From the NCBI GenBank assembly GCA_002469915.1, contig DKOG01000180.1, forward strand, positions 1-36,596: a stretch of DNA of 36,596 nucleotides. The letters are read 5' to 3'. The translations under genes and the position numbers were made by a program. Positions 23,475 to 32,149 of this stretch are shown piece by piece. The notes below the pieces were generated by a model that was not told the origin of the DNA, searched no databases, and was given only the letters and a program-made list of their open reading frames with translations. Each line of letters begins with the position of its first letter. The first letter of the stretch is position 1. This stretch comes from Bacteroidetes bacterium UBA7368 (GTDB lineage: Bacteria; Bacteroidota; Rhodothermia; Rhodothermales; UBA10348).

Positions 23475-23632
23475 AATCAGCTTGTGGCTTATGAGCTATA
23501 TCAAGGGTAGTATACCCGCTCCTTAAAGACTCCGCAAATAAGAGCATTCTCCTTCCCAAAATGGAACTCCATGATTGCAATAGGCATTGATGCACCGTAT
23601 TTAACCGGAGCCAGCCGGAATGCCTGATTTAT

Positions 23633-23708
23633 TGCCCTGTAGCTCAACTGGCAGAGCGCCTGCCTCTGGAGCAGGAGGTTCAAGGTTCGAGTCCTTGCAG
23701 GGCAACCA
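23633..23708 (+). tRNA. tRNA-Gln, anticodon CTG
   Basis: The 76-base sequence folds into a full cloverleaf: acceptor 7-bp stem TGCCCTG/CAGGGCA with discriminator A and encoded CCA at the end, T8 and A9, D stem GCTC/GAGC, anticodon stem CCTGC/GCAGG with loop CTCTGGA, variable AGGTT, and T stem CAAGG/CCTTG with loop TTCGAGT. The anticodon at 23666-23668 is CTG, reading the glutamine codon CAG, with G at position 37. It stands alone, with its own terminator directly behind it. Confidence 0.93.
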
Positions 23709-23709
23709 A

Positions 23710-23749
23710 AAAAAGTCCTGTAGCCACATCATGGTTACAGGACTTTTTT
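23710..23749 (+). terminator. Terminator of the tRNA-Gln gene
   Basis: The run of A residues after the encoded CCA begins a 16-bp stem (23710-23725 with 23733-23748, one G-U pair, 7-base loop) ending in T6. The hairpin therefore starts 2 bases after the tRNA 3' end. The A/T ends make it usable in both directions. Confidence 0.9.
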
Positions 23750-23821
23750 CTGTTTCACGACGTGCGGACCGAAACAGTACTGGGAGCGGGTCTTCAGAGT
23801 GGCATAACTAGCCTTCCCTGA

Positions 23822-24673
23822 TTAATCCATGCTGGCGCTAAGAGATCTGCGTAAATCTGCGCGATAGGTCTCGCTAGTTACATCAACCTGAGTGTTATCG
23901 ATGAGATGACGATCTTTTACTGCAGAAAAAGCACCTTCCCCGTCAATAAGTTCAAGATCGTACAGCACTTCGTCGAAGTATCCTGGCAAGATTGTTTTCC
24001 AAGTAAGAGGAAAATCAATATCTGACATTTCCTCTACCGACCTGGTGAGCTCGTTCGTGCAGTTGTTTGTCAGCGTGTTGTACATCGTTGGAGCGTTATA
24101 CACATCGTTGATTTTGACAGCCAACAAATCAAACAGGCGGCGTGCCTGTTCGGGCGTGGCTTTAGTCGGGTATAAGTAGACGCGCTCATCTCGATGTCCG
24201 GTACGAACTCCCACAACGTCTTTCTCAGACCCCACTACGTATATCATTTCGTATTGCCGCAGAATCCCTAGGAGTGGTGAGAAGGACTCGTCTGATTCTC
24301 GTCTCGTTTCAAGAGATACTACAACCTGATTCCCGTCAGTAAATCCAAAACTTAAAAATATATGCGCTAGGCCCTCAAAATCGTCGAAATGTGAGATAAT
24401 CACATCGACTCCAGACATTTGATCAAGATCAAAGGAGCGAGTTTCATACTGGATGTCAGCCGCATTCACTTCAGTCCATGCAAAATTTCGATAGTTTGCA
24501 ATGGATATCTGGCTGCTCTCAGTGGAATAAACAATCTGCGGAAGTGCTTCGTGGCCTAGCTGCCATTCGCGATCATGAGAAGGACGAAAAAGAAGTAGAA
24601 TCACGATGTAGAAAACAGCAAGGCTTACAACGACAAACCCGAAGCTGCGAAATATTTCCTTTCGAATAGACAT
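23822..24673 (-). CDS. DUF4105 (Lnb N-terminal-like) membrane-anchored protein
   Basis: The protein of 283 residues (ATG 24673; a TTG 6 bases upstream is unlikely) has an N-terminal transmembrane helix (FGFVVVSLAVFYIVILLLF) and a periplasmic domain with the DUF4105 traits: ARSFD-like RSFDLDQMSGVDVIISHFDDFEGLAHIFLSFGF, the conserved SLETRRE block and TNNCTNELTR, where Cys and Asn recall the NlpC/P60-like cysteine peptidase fold. These suggest a thiol-dependent hydrolase acting in the cell envelope, although the catalytic His is not certain. It is transcribed on its own, facing the tRNA terminator. Confidence 0.85.
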   Translation of the reverse strand: MSIRKEIFRSFGFVVVSLAVFYIVILLLFRPSHDREWQLGHEALPQIVYSTESSQISIANYRNFAWTEVNAADIQYETRSFDLDQMSGVDVIISHFDDFEGLAHIFLSFGFTDGNQVVVSLETRRESDESFSPLLGILRQYEMIYVVGSEKDVVGVRTGHRDERVYLYPTKATPEQARRLFDLLAVKINDVYNAPTMYNTLTNNCTNELTRSVEEMSDIDFPLTWKTILPGYFDEVLYDLELIDGEGAFSAVKDRHLIDNTQVDVTSETYRADLRRSLSASMD

Positions 24674-24760
24674 AATCAACCAGTTTTCAGAGAGTACTTC
24701 GATCAGAATAACAATTTAGATACGATCCGCTGGCTCACCGATCAAAGCCAAGGGTTAGTT

Positions 24761-25159
24761 TTAGCTGACTTCCTTGCGACAGATTTCAACCAGTTCGCTG
24801 AATTGATCCAATTGTGATTTCATCGTTTCGATATCGAAGATCATTACGGCCTCGGACAAGGCCTCTGACCATTTGATCACAAATGGTGCATGATGTCGCT
24901 CTCCTGCCTCACGCACTTTTAACGACATCCGCTCAAGTTCATCGATCGGTATGGACATTTTCATTGGGTCCATTTCCTCTTCGGCCTCGGACAGAAAGGC
25001 CATCAGTCCGTCCACGTCCTTCACTTCGTCGAGAGAAACGGTTAATGCCGTCGACACTTCGGCTTGAACACCTAGGTGTCTCTTGATGAGAGCAATCAGT
25101 CTCTCAATCTCGGTTTTTAGCGCAGCTAACTCAGCTTTTTCAGCAGAGCCGTTGTCCAA
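24761..25159 (-). CDS. Small helical protein, possible sensor-kinase C-terminal remnant
   Basis: The 132-residue product is nearly all helical and very acidic. It starts with a coiled-coil-like segment (AELAALKTEIERLIALIKRHLG, residues 8-29), and its C-terminal 60 residues (IPIDELERMSLKVREAGERHHAPFVIKWSEALSEAVMIFDIETMKSQLDQF) have the pattern found behind the receiver domain of large hybrid histidine kinases. No initiator other than TTG (25159) is near the start; the frame continues for seven codons up to a stop at 25181-25183. It could be a real protein with a TTG start, like its neighbours, or the remains of a longer gene. I cannot assign a function. Confidence 0.5.
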   Translation of the reverse strand: MDNGSAEKAELAALKTEIERLIALIKRHLGVQAEVSTALTVSLDEVKDVDGLMAFLSEAEEEMDPMKMSIPIDELERMSLKVREAGERHHAPFVIKWSEALSEAVMIFDIETMKSQLDQFSELVEICRKEVS

Positions 25160-25253
25160 ATGGAGTTTAAACAGGGCGATTCAAAAACGGGTTGTCGCAC
25201 CTCACTAGCAGGACAAAAATCGTCATCTCGTACCTCGTTAAAATGAGGAAACG

Positions 25254-27308
25254 CTAATTGAGTTCATCAGGAAACCGCGTAATGACATCTGAAACTACAC
25301 CAAGATCTGGAGGCTCCATGCGGAAAAGAGAGGCACATTCCGCAAACCGTGAAGCCATTCCCACCAGCACAAGCCTATCTCCGGCTTGGATCAGAAAATC
25401 ACCTGCTGGATTTGCAATCGTTTCCGCAGCACGGCGAACCACAAGTACGGAAAGTTGATGCTTACGCCGGAGAGCCAACTCTTCCAGCGTCTTGTTTGCT
25501 GCTGGCGCGCCCTCGCGCACCGCGACGGCGCGCGTATGCATCCCCTCCTCATCTAGCCCCTGCAGCACCATCAAATGTGCTTCTTGAATACTTCCTCGCA
25601 TAATTCCATATTCCTCAGATCGAATGATCTGAACTTGCCGCTCTACTTCTTCAGGAGCAATCATATACGCTCCGAGAACATGACTGAATATGCGCACGGT
25701 GGTCTCCATTTCTTCCGGCACCACAATATCAGCTCCCACATCTTGCAAATACTTCATGCTGGAAACCGCACGTGTTCTCGCCACAATTTGCAAAGTCGGA
25801 TTTAGATAGCGCGCCAGATAAATTACGCGCGGTGCATTGGCCTCATCATTAATAACCACGACGCACATCTTAGCCGTCTTGATACCGGCCGTTTCCAGAA
25901 TTCGGGGGCGCGACGCATCTCCAAAAACTGCGTTGATCCCTTGATCCTTCATCTCGTCGACCAGTATTGAATTCATCTCAATCACGACAAAGGGTATCCC
26001 CCTGTCTTGGAGCACTTCTACCAATCGCTTTCCAGAAGGCCCATTCCCCACAATAACAACATGATCCTCCATGGGAACGACGCTGGTTGACAGTTCGGGT
26101 TCTCTAAAGAGCTTTAGCCTGCGCAAGGGTAATCGGGATAGGAGAGCACCAAAGCTATGTGATGCTTGAATCTGAAAAGGGGTCAATAACATGAGCAATA
26201 CGGTAGCCGCGATAAACACCTGAACACCCGTTTCACCGAGTCCTGCCGGCGACAAGCCGGCAGCCCGACCAGCCCGCTCCAAAACAAACGAAAACTCACC
26301 GATCTGAGCCAGTCCCAATCCGGCTGCAGCCGCAATATGCAGCGGGTATCCCAGTACGATGACACTTCCCGTCGTCGTGAGAATCTTGATTAACACAACT
26401 GAGCCAGCCGTAGCCAAAACTAGAAGAGGGTTGTCTATTAAAAAGCCGACATCTAATAACATGCCCACAGAGGCAAAGAACACAGCATTAAAAATCGTAC
26501 GTAACGGTAAAATCTCACTCAAAGCATGTTCACTATATCGACTTTCGCTCACTACGAGTCCGGCCAGAAAAGCACCTAGCGCCAGACTCACTCCTGCGTA
26601 GCTCGAAGCTGCGGCTGTACCAAAACAAATGGCCACTACGGTAAGCAAGAAAATCTCTTGGCGACGTGTTCGAATCACGTGACCAAGGACCCACGGAATA
26701 ACCCGACGCGCGAGTAATAGGACGCCCACAATCAACAAAATGGCCTTTCCGAGCACCCAAAACAGCTCACCCATAGTCACCCCATCACCGGCCAACATGG
26801 GGATAAAGAGTACCATCAAGACAATAGCCAAATCCTGAAAAATGACTATTGAAAGGGAAAGCTGCCCGGTTGGAGAATCCGTCTCACCCCGTTCAGATTG
26901 TAAGCCCAGCACGATAGCCGTTGAACTTAGTGCCACCAGGCATCCTGTATAGACACCAACCTGCCAATCCACTCCAAATGCCAACAGCACACCAAGAACA
27001 ATGACGACCGAAAGGGTGACCTGTAGTCCACCTCCAACAAAAATGGCCCGGGCTAAACGAGAGAGCTTAGTCAGGCTGAACTCCAACCCAATCGTGAACA
27101 ACAGCAGAATCACTCCAATCTCTGCCAGCATATCAACTAAGCTCTGGTCGTAAACAAGACCAAGACTATTGGGCCCAATGATGACTCCAGCAATCAAAAA
27201 ACCTGCGATAGGCACAAGGCGCAGACGGTAGCAGAGGTACGCTACCAGCACGCTGACGACAAAAAGCGCCACCAATTCGTTCAAGAATGGAAGAGCAACT
27301 GCAAACAT
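25254..27308 (-). CDS. CPA2 family cation:proton antiporter with TrkA-type regulatory domains
   Basis: From ATG 27308 the protein has 684 residues; an in-frame GTG 129 bases upstream would add a hydrophilic leader with no family counterpart. The first ~380 residues form a twelve-helix Na+/H+ exchanger domain, with GFLIAGVIIGPNSLGLV and LFTIGLEFSLTKL at the start and ILLIVGVLLLARR later. Next comes a TrkA-N (RCK) nucleotide-binding domain, VVIVGNGPSGKRLVEVLQ, then a TrkA-C domain at the C-terminus (ANKTLEELALRRKHQLSVLVVRR...GDRLVLVG). This architecture matches KefB/KefC and related K+/H+ or Na+/H+ antiporters controlled by NAD(H) or glutathione adducts, at the inner membrane. Ion preference cannot be decided here. 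Confidence 0.93.
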   Translation of the reverse strand: MFAVALPFLNELVALFVVSVLVAYLCYRLRLVPIAGFLIAGVIIGPNSLGLVYDQSLVDMLAEIGVILLLFTIGLEFSLTKLSRLARAIFVGGGLQVTLSVVIVLGVLLAFGVDWQVGVYTGCLVALSSTAIVLGLQSERGETDSPTGQLSLSIVIFQDLAIVLMVLFIPMLAGDGVTMGELFWVLGKAILLIVGVLLLARRVIPWVLGHVIRTRRQEIFLLTVVAICFGTAAASSYAGVSLALGAFLAGLVVSESRYSEHALSEILPLRTIFNAVFFASVGMLLDVGFLIDNPLLVLATAGSVVLIKILTTTGSVIVLGYPLHIAAAAGLGLAQIGEFSFVLERAGRAAGLSPAGLGETGVQVFIAATVLLMLLTPFQIQASHSFGALLSRLPLRRLKLFREPELSTSVVPMEDHVVIVGNGPSGKRLVEVLQDRGIPFVVIEMNSILVDEMKDQGINAVFGDASRPRILETAGIKTAKMCVVVINDEANAPRVIYLARYLNPTLQIVARTRAVSSMKYLQDVGADIVVPEEMETTVRIFSHVLGAYMIAPEEVERQVQIIRSEEYGIMRGSIQEAHLMVLQGLDEEGMHTRAVAVREGAPAANKTLEELALRRKHQLSVLVVRRAAETIANPAGDFLIQAGDRLVLVGMASRFAECASLFRMEPPDLGVVSDVITRFPDELN

Positions 27309-27502
27309 AGGATCGATAATAGGCGTGATAGAAGAGTCTCCGGAATGTACCTCATCCAAGAATAGGGGTTCTCCGAATGCCGACTGCCTACGCAAAGTTG
27401 TATGAATCGAGACTTCTGTTATGGCTACATATTGCACTCGATCGTGGAAAAGAGTACCCTGAAACCTCCAATCAAAACGGAACCATTATTTAGACTCTGC
27501 TC

Positions 27503-28063
27503 ATGATGCGGTTATCTCCCTTCGGAATGGCGATATGTGCCATCCTCCTTTCATTCGCTACTACCCTTGATGTCTCGGCTAGACAGGACGATGCATATAA
27601 TCCAGAGGCACGCCTCGCTGAATTGGGTATTGTTCTGCCCCAACCGCCCAAACCGGTTGCCAATTATGTGAATGGTGTTCAGACTGGCAACTTGATCTTT
27701 CTAGCAGGAAAAGGCCCAAAACATCCCGATGGATCAGAACTCCGTGGTAAACTAGGTGCGGGTTTGACGATCGAAGAAGGATATGCGGGTGCACGTCTCA
27801 CGGCCATTAACCAATTGTCTGTATTGAAGGACATGCTGGGCAATCTAGACCGAGTAGTACGCGTGGTGAAAGTACTGGGTATGGTCAATTCTGACCCGAA
27901 CTTCGTCGAACAACCCGCTGTCATCAACGGTTTTTCTGATCTCATTGTCGAAGTATTTGGGGAGCGCGGGCGGCACGCCCGCGCGGCAGTTGGCATGGCC
28001 TCTCTTCCCCGCGGTCAGGCGGTGGAAATCGAGATGATTGTTGAAGTTCGAGACGAGGAATAA
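27503..28063 (+). CDS. Exported RidA/YjgF-family protein
   Basis: The protein has 186 residues; residues 1-28 form a signal peptide (MAICAILLSFATTLDVSA), after which comes a RidA-like (YjgF/YER057c/UK114) domain: EARLAELGIVLPQPPKPVANYVNGVQTGNLIFLAGKGP, a central helix RLTAINQLSVLKDMLGNLD, and FGERGRHARAAVGMASLPRGQAVEIEMIVEV with the family's conserved Arg. RidA proteins deaminate reactive enamines/imines in the cytoplasm; a secreted copy would have another job, perhaps binding a small ligand. Its stop is 2 bases from the next ATG. Together with the MBL-fold protein and the sulfatase downstream it forms a three-gene operon of exported products. Confidence 0.87.
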   Translation: MMRLSPFGMAICAILLSFATTLDVSARQDDAYNPEARLAELGIVLPQPPKPVANYVNGVQTGNLIFLAGKGPKHPDGSELRGKLGAGLTIEEGYAGARLTAINQLSVLKDMLGNLDRVVRVVKVLGMVNSDPNFVEQPAVINGFSDLIVEVFGERGRHARAAVGMASLPRGQAVEIEMIVEVRDEE

Positions 28064-28065
28064 CC

Positions 28066-28989
28066 ATGTTTAAATTGAAGAAATGGGCCCTTGTGCTCAC
28101 TGTATTTGTTTTGGCTCCTGTCGTTCAAGCTCAAGAGACGCCTCTTCAGATGAAATATCTGGGTGCGGCGGGATGGGAGATTTCAGACGGTAACGTTGTT
28201 GTCCTGATAGATCCATGGATCACACGAGCCAAATATGGCGGCGGTGGCCACCCCGATGATGATCGCCCCAATTATGCAAGGGAAGACATTGCCCCCGCAG
28301 ATACGGCCCTCATTGATCAGCACATAACCGAGGCTGATTTCATTCTGGTTCACCATAGCCATTTTGACCACTTGGGAGATGTGCCATACATCGCCAAGAA
28401 AACGGGCGCCAAGGTCATTGGCACCGAAACCACCGTCATGATCTTGAGGGCCTACGGCGTTCCAAATGAGCAGTTATACGCGGTCGCGGGCGGCGAAGAT
28501 TATCAATTCGAGGACTTTTCTATTCGCGTCATTCCCGGTATTCATTCTGCTCTGGGAGAGAAGCATTACCACGACACACGCCGATACGATCGATTCACTG
28601 AACTCAACGCACCGCTTCAAATCAATGAGTTCATCGAAGGCGGTTCACTTCAGTTTTTGGCCCGATTTGATCACCATGAAGTGCTTACGATGGGATCCAT
28701 GAACTTTCTGGAACGAGAACTTGTGGACATTCACCCGGACATTCTATTGGCAGGCGTCAACGGATCCAGACTCGGACTCTACAACTACGATGAACGTCTT
28801 CTCAACGTCACAGGCAAGCCGGCCATTGTAATCCCCACACACTGGGATAATTTTAGATTGCCTTATGGATTCTCGCAGGAGGCCAACTACGACAGAAATC
28901 TCGTTCCGTTCATGGAGGCTGTTGCCCGGATTTCTCCAAAGACCCGAGTTATTCCACCCGTGCATCTTGAGACGATCGAGATTGAATAG
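28066..28989 (+). CDS. Exported MBL-fold metallohydrolase (UlaG-like)
   Basis: The 307-residue protein has a signal peptide ending VVQAQE (residues 1-23). The MBL motif appears as HHSHFDHLGD (HxHxDH, residues about 96-105), and further metal-ligand candidates are a His in PGIHSALGEKH (about 165), an Asp in the ARFDHHE block (about 205) and the His in PTHWDNF (about 265). The long insertion and the DPWITRAKYGGGG opening fit the lactamase_B_2/UlaG-like branch, which includes lactonases and phosphodiesterases. GAGGAATAACC precedes the start and RidA lies 2 bases upstream, so they are translated together. Substrate unknown. Confidence 0.85.
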   Translation: MFKLKKWALVLTVFVLAPVVQAQETPLQMKYLGAAGWEISDGNVVVLIDPWITRAKYGGGGHPDDDRPNYAREDIAPADTALIDQHITEADFILVHHSHFDHLGDVPYIAKKTGAKVIGTETTVMILRAYGVPNEQLYAVAGGEDYQFEDFSIRVIPGIHSALGEKHYHDTRRYDRFTELNAPLQINEFIEGGSLQFLARFDHHEVLTMGSMNFLERELVDIHPDILLAGVNGSRLGLYNYDERLLNVTGKPAIVIPTHWDNFRLPYGFSQEANYDRNLVPFMEAVARISPKTRVIPPVHLETIEIE

Positions 28990-29010
28990 ACCCAACCTAG
29001 AGAGCGCGTG

Positions 29011-30447
29011 ATGAATGTTAAAATCAAGTCGGTCGTCTTAGGTTTAGCTGTCCTTTTATTGGCTGCTTCTGGTTGCCAAACCACCGAGCAACCCGTAAAA
29101 GCGGACCGCCCTCCAAATATCCTGATGATCATGATTGATGATCTGGGCTGGACGGATTTACGCATCCAGGGAAATGAAAAATTGGAAACCCCGGTCATCG
29201 ACCGGTTGGCATCCCAGGGAATGCGGTTTACAGACAACTACGCTGCTGCACCGGTTTGCTCACCAACCCGCGCGGCTATCATGACTGGTCAGTCCCCCGC
29301 GCGGCTGGCAATTACCAACCATGTTTCCCGAAATCAGGATAGATTCAAGCCCGAGGGCGCCTCGCTTCGTGCGGCTGAAATGTACAATTATCTCGATCTC
29401 GAATATGTCACGATCGCAGAGCGGCTCAAAGAAGCAGATTATGCTACGGCATTCATAGGCAAGTGGCACATTTCTGGACTCGCTAGCGAAATGTCTACCG
29501 TCGAACCACCTCGACGACCGGAGCATCAAGGATTCGACGTCAACATTGGAGGAGTAGCATATGGTGGACCTCCCAGTTTCTTCGACCCGTATGACAACCC
29601 TACCATCGAAGACAGAGAGGAGGGCGAATATCTGCCGTTTCGCCTCGCTGATGAAGCCATGGGGTTCATTGACGAACATCAAGATGAACCTTTCTTTGTC
29701 GCATGGTGGCCCTATACGGTTCACTGGCCGATGGATGCTCCTCAAGAGTTAGTGGATAAATATGCTGACCGGCCGGGTTTCGAAGACTATGGTGACGGCA
29801 TTGAAATGAGCACGAGATACGCCGCGATGATCGAGGCAATGGATGATGCCGTCGGTAGAGTGCTTGCCAAGCTGGAGGAATTAAACCTAGAAGAAGAAAC
29901 CCTTGTAATCTTTACGTCTGACAACGGCGCCTATGGTGGTGTCACTGACCTTGCACCACTTCGCGGCGTGAAAGGGCATCTCTACGAAGGCGGTATAAGG
30001 GTTCCACTCATCGTGCGATGGCCTGGTCAGGTGGAGGAAGGAACGGTATCCGGTGAACCAGTTATCAGTACAGATTTCTTTCCCACGTTTCTGGATGTGG
30101 CGGGTCTCGAACCCACTCCAAATACGCCACTGGACGGAGAGAGCTTATTGGCCCATTTCCGAGGTGGTGAAGACCTTAAAAGAGACGCCATCTATTTTCA
30201 TTATCCAAACTACGCTTTTCACCAGGAAAACCGGCTGGGTGGTGCAATTCGGATGGGCGATTACAAGCTGATCAACTTTTATGACAACGATTCCGTCGAA
30301 CTGTATGACGTTGTCAACGACCTCAGTGAAAAGAACGATCTATCCGCCGAAATGCCTGAAAAGGCAGCAGCAATGAAAGCGGATTTGGTTGCGTGGCTCA
30401 AGTCTTCGAATGCGAAAATGCCCAGACCGCTGGAGAGTGACGACTAG
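29011..30447 (+). CDS. Lipoprotein sulfatase, S1 family, Cys-type
   Basis: The protein has 478 residues from ATG 29011 (a GTG directly before it is less likely). It has a lipoprotein signal with lipobox AASGC (Cys at residue 22), then an alkaline-phosphatase-superfamily sulfatase domain opening with PPNILMIMIDDLGWTD (metal-binding DD). The formylglycine-forming motif is C83-S-P-T-R, so activity depends on maturation by a sulfatase-modifying enzyme, which I do not see in this window. Later motifs include GKWHISG, TSDNGAYGG and KGHLYEGGIRVPLIVRWPG. It cleaves sulfate esters of a glycan or other substrate at the cell surface. It is last in the RidA/MBL/sulfatase operon (21-base gap) and ends 4 bases from the second sulfatase, which converges on it. 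Confidence 0.93.
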   Translation: MNVKIKSVVLGLAVLLLAASGCQTTEQPVKADRPPNILMIMIDDLGWTDLRIQGNEKLETPVIDRLASQGMRFTDNYAAAPVCSPTRAAIMTGQSPARLAITNHVSRNQDRFKPEGASLRAAEMYNYLDLEYVTIAERLKEADYATAFIGKWHISGLASEMSTVEPPRRPEHQGFDVNIGGVAYGGPPSFFDPYDNPTIEDREEGEYLPFRLADEAMGFIDEHQDEPFFVAWWPYTVHWPMDAPQELVDKYADRPGFEDYGDGIEMSTRYAAMIEAMDDAVGRVLAKLEELNLEEETLVIFTSDNGAYGGVTDLAPLRGVKGHLYEGGIRVPLIVRWPGQVEEGTVSGEPVISTDFFPTFLDVAGLEPTPNTPLDGESLLAHFRGGEDLKRDAIYFHYPNYAFHQENRLGGAIRMGDYKLINFYDNDSVELYDVVNDLSEKNDLSAEMPEKAAAMKADLVAWLKSSNAKMPRPLESDD

Positions 30448-30451
30448 AAGA

Positions 30452-31981
30452 CTATTTCATCTTCCACGAATCCCAGTACGGACTGTCATCTTTGATTTCA
30501 GCCCAAAACGAACGCATCTGCCCGCTCATTTCAGCAAGCCGCACAGGGTCTTCCTCGGACAGATCGACACTTTGACCCGGATCTGATTCAAGATTAAACA
30601 TCGCGAATCTGTCCAGCTCACTGGTCTTGAGCCAGTCCATGATAAGTTGGTCCGGATCCTTGGTAGGAAGCCAGGCCAAAAGCGTGTAATCACCGTCCCG
30701 CATTGCCATGTGTGGCATGCGGTAGTATGTGTCTTCGTGTGCTGGGAAAAACCAGTAAACCGGTCCAGGCCGCTGCAAGACGCGACCTTGAAAAGCCGGA
30801 AGCATGCTAACACCGTCGAGGGCCCGATCAGTTGGAAGTGAGACACCCGCTAATTCAAGCATCGTTGGCAAGAAGTCCGTTCCATTAATGAGCGACTCGT
30901 TGATCGAACCTGCTTTGATCTGCCCCGTCCAGCGTGCAATGCCTGGTACACGGTGTCCTCCTTCATAGGGAAATCGCTTCATCCCTCTCCACTCACCTGG
31001 CGTCCCGAATGAACGATCGCGCGAAAAGTCATCCCATTCGCCCCGCGACTCCTCAAAGTTCACTGGCGATTCCGGTCCGTTGTCGCTGGTGAACATGACG
31101 AGGGTGTTTTCTTCATCACCATCAGCGTCTAACCCATCCATCAGGTTTCCGAACGCGGCGTCCAATTGGGTAACGGTGCCGTAGTAAAACTTTTTCATCG
31201 CGTTAATGTCACGTTCCGGGCGGTCTACCCCTCCGTAGAGCGTAGATCTCTCTAACTGATTGACCTCTTCCGAATCATAAGCATCTGCGAACGAATCGGG
31301 TGGCTCAACGGGAGTATGCGGTTCGTGACTACATAGGTACAAGAAGTAAGGTTTAGAGGGATCAGGGCGGTTTTTTAACCAGTTTAGTGCTTCTTCCACG
31401 ATCACATCGCAATACCACCCATCAACTTCTCCGACCCGTTCGCCATTTCTGAAAAACGTATTTGGATTTTCAGGGCCTTCAAATGCATTAACCGCTGTAG
31501 CAAACCAATGATCAAAACCATGGTCACCGGGTGTTGGAAGAGTACTGGATTCGCGATCGAACCTGCTCAGGTGCCACTTGCCTACGAAACAGGTGTCGTA
31601 CCCGTTCGCCGCCAATAGGGATGCCACAGTAACCTCCTCTCGCTGAAGGTGCATGCCACTACCAGCAATGTAATAGAAGCCTGAGCGATATGGATTGCGG
31701 CCCGTCAGTAAGGATGCACGTGAAGGAGAACAAACCGTACCGGCGGAGTGAAAGTCGGTGAATCTCATGCCCTGATCTGCCAGTCGATCTATGTTGGGCG
31801 TTTCCATAATCGGGTTGCCGTAGGACGCAAGGTCACCATATCCGAGATCATCGGCCAGAAAGACTACAAAATTGGGCCGCGCATTAGCACCTTCCATACT
31901 CTGGCAACCAACAACCCCTGGAATCGTGAGGGCCACTCCAGCTGCAGCCATTTTTTGAATAAACGAACGCCTGTCTAACAT
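30452..31981 (-). CDS. Tat-exported sulfatase lipoprotein, S1 family, Cys-type
   Basis: From ATG 31981 the protein has 509 residues. The N-terminus carries a twin-arginine motif (DRRSFIQKM) and a lipobox VVGC within the signal, so it is probably a folded Tat-exported lipoprotein; the in-frame start 63 bases upstream would put 21 residues before the signal and is rejected. GGTGA sits just before the ATG. Sulfatase motifs are FVVFLADDLGYGD, C84-S-P-S-R, GKWHLSRF, FTSDNGPESP and YEGGHRVPGIARW. The family (arylsulfatase/glycan sulfatase) needs formylglycine generation. The related but distinct first sulfatase lies tail to tail. This one is divergent from the dehydrogenase operon, so the shared 168-base gap between starts is a likely control region. 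Confidence 0.93.
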   Translation of the reverse strand: MLDRRSFIQKMAAAGVALTIPGVVGCQSMEGANARPNFVVFLADDLGYGDLASYGNPIMETPNIDRLADQGMRFTDFHSAGTVCSPSRASLLTGRNPYRSGFYYIAGSGMHLQREEVTVASLLAANGYDTCFVGKWHLSRFDRESSTLPTPGDHGFDHWFATAVNAFEGPENPNTFFRNGERVGEVDGWYCDVIVEEALNWLKNRPDPSKPYFLYLCSHEPHTPVEPPDSFADAYDSEEVNQLERSTLYGGVDRPERDINAMKKFYYGTVTQLDAAFGNLMDGLDADGDEENTLVMFTSDNGPESPVNFEESRGEWDDFSRDRSFGTPGEWRGMKRFPYEGGHRVPGIARWTGQIKAGSINESLINGTDFLPTMLELAGVSLPTDRALDGVSMLPAFQGRVLQRPGPVYWFFPAHEDTYYRMPHMAMRDGDYTLLAWLPTKDPDQLIMDWLKTSELDRFAMFNLESDPGQSVDLSEEDPVRLAEMSGQMRSFWAEIKDDSPYWDSWKMK

Positions 31982-32149
31982 GGAATCACCCTTGAGAAAA
32001 TGACTTATTGAGAATTCCGATGACACTTTGACTTCGACTGACAAATAAGTACACTCAATTGAACCAATCTAAACGGAAGAAGCAAACATCGGGGTAGCTC
32101 TACCGCTTCTATGGTAGGATAGCTCACCACGGTACCACCGAAAGAGATC

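Noticed and set aside
23633..23708. tRNA-Gln as an integration site for a mobile element
   Set aside because: No integrase, direct repeat of the tRNA end or foreign-looking genes are present on either side.
23750..23777. Inverted repeat CTGTTTC/GAAACAG after the tRNA terminator
   Set aside because: Only 7 bp with a 14-base spacer and no T-tract; probably chance.
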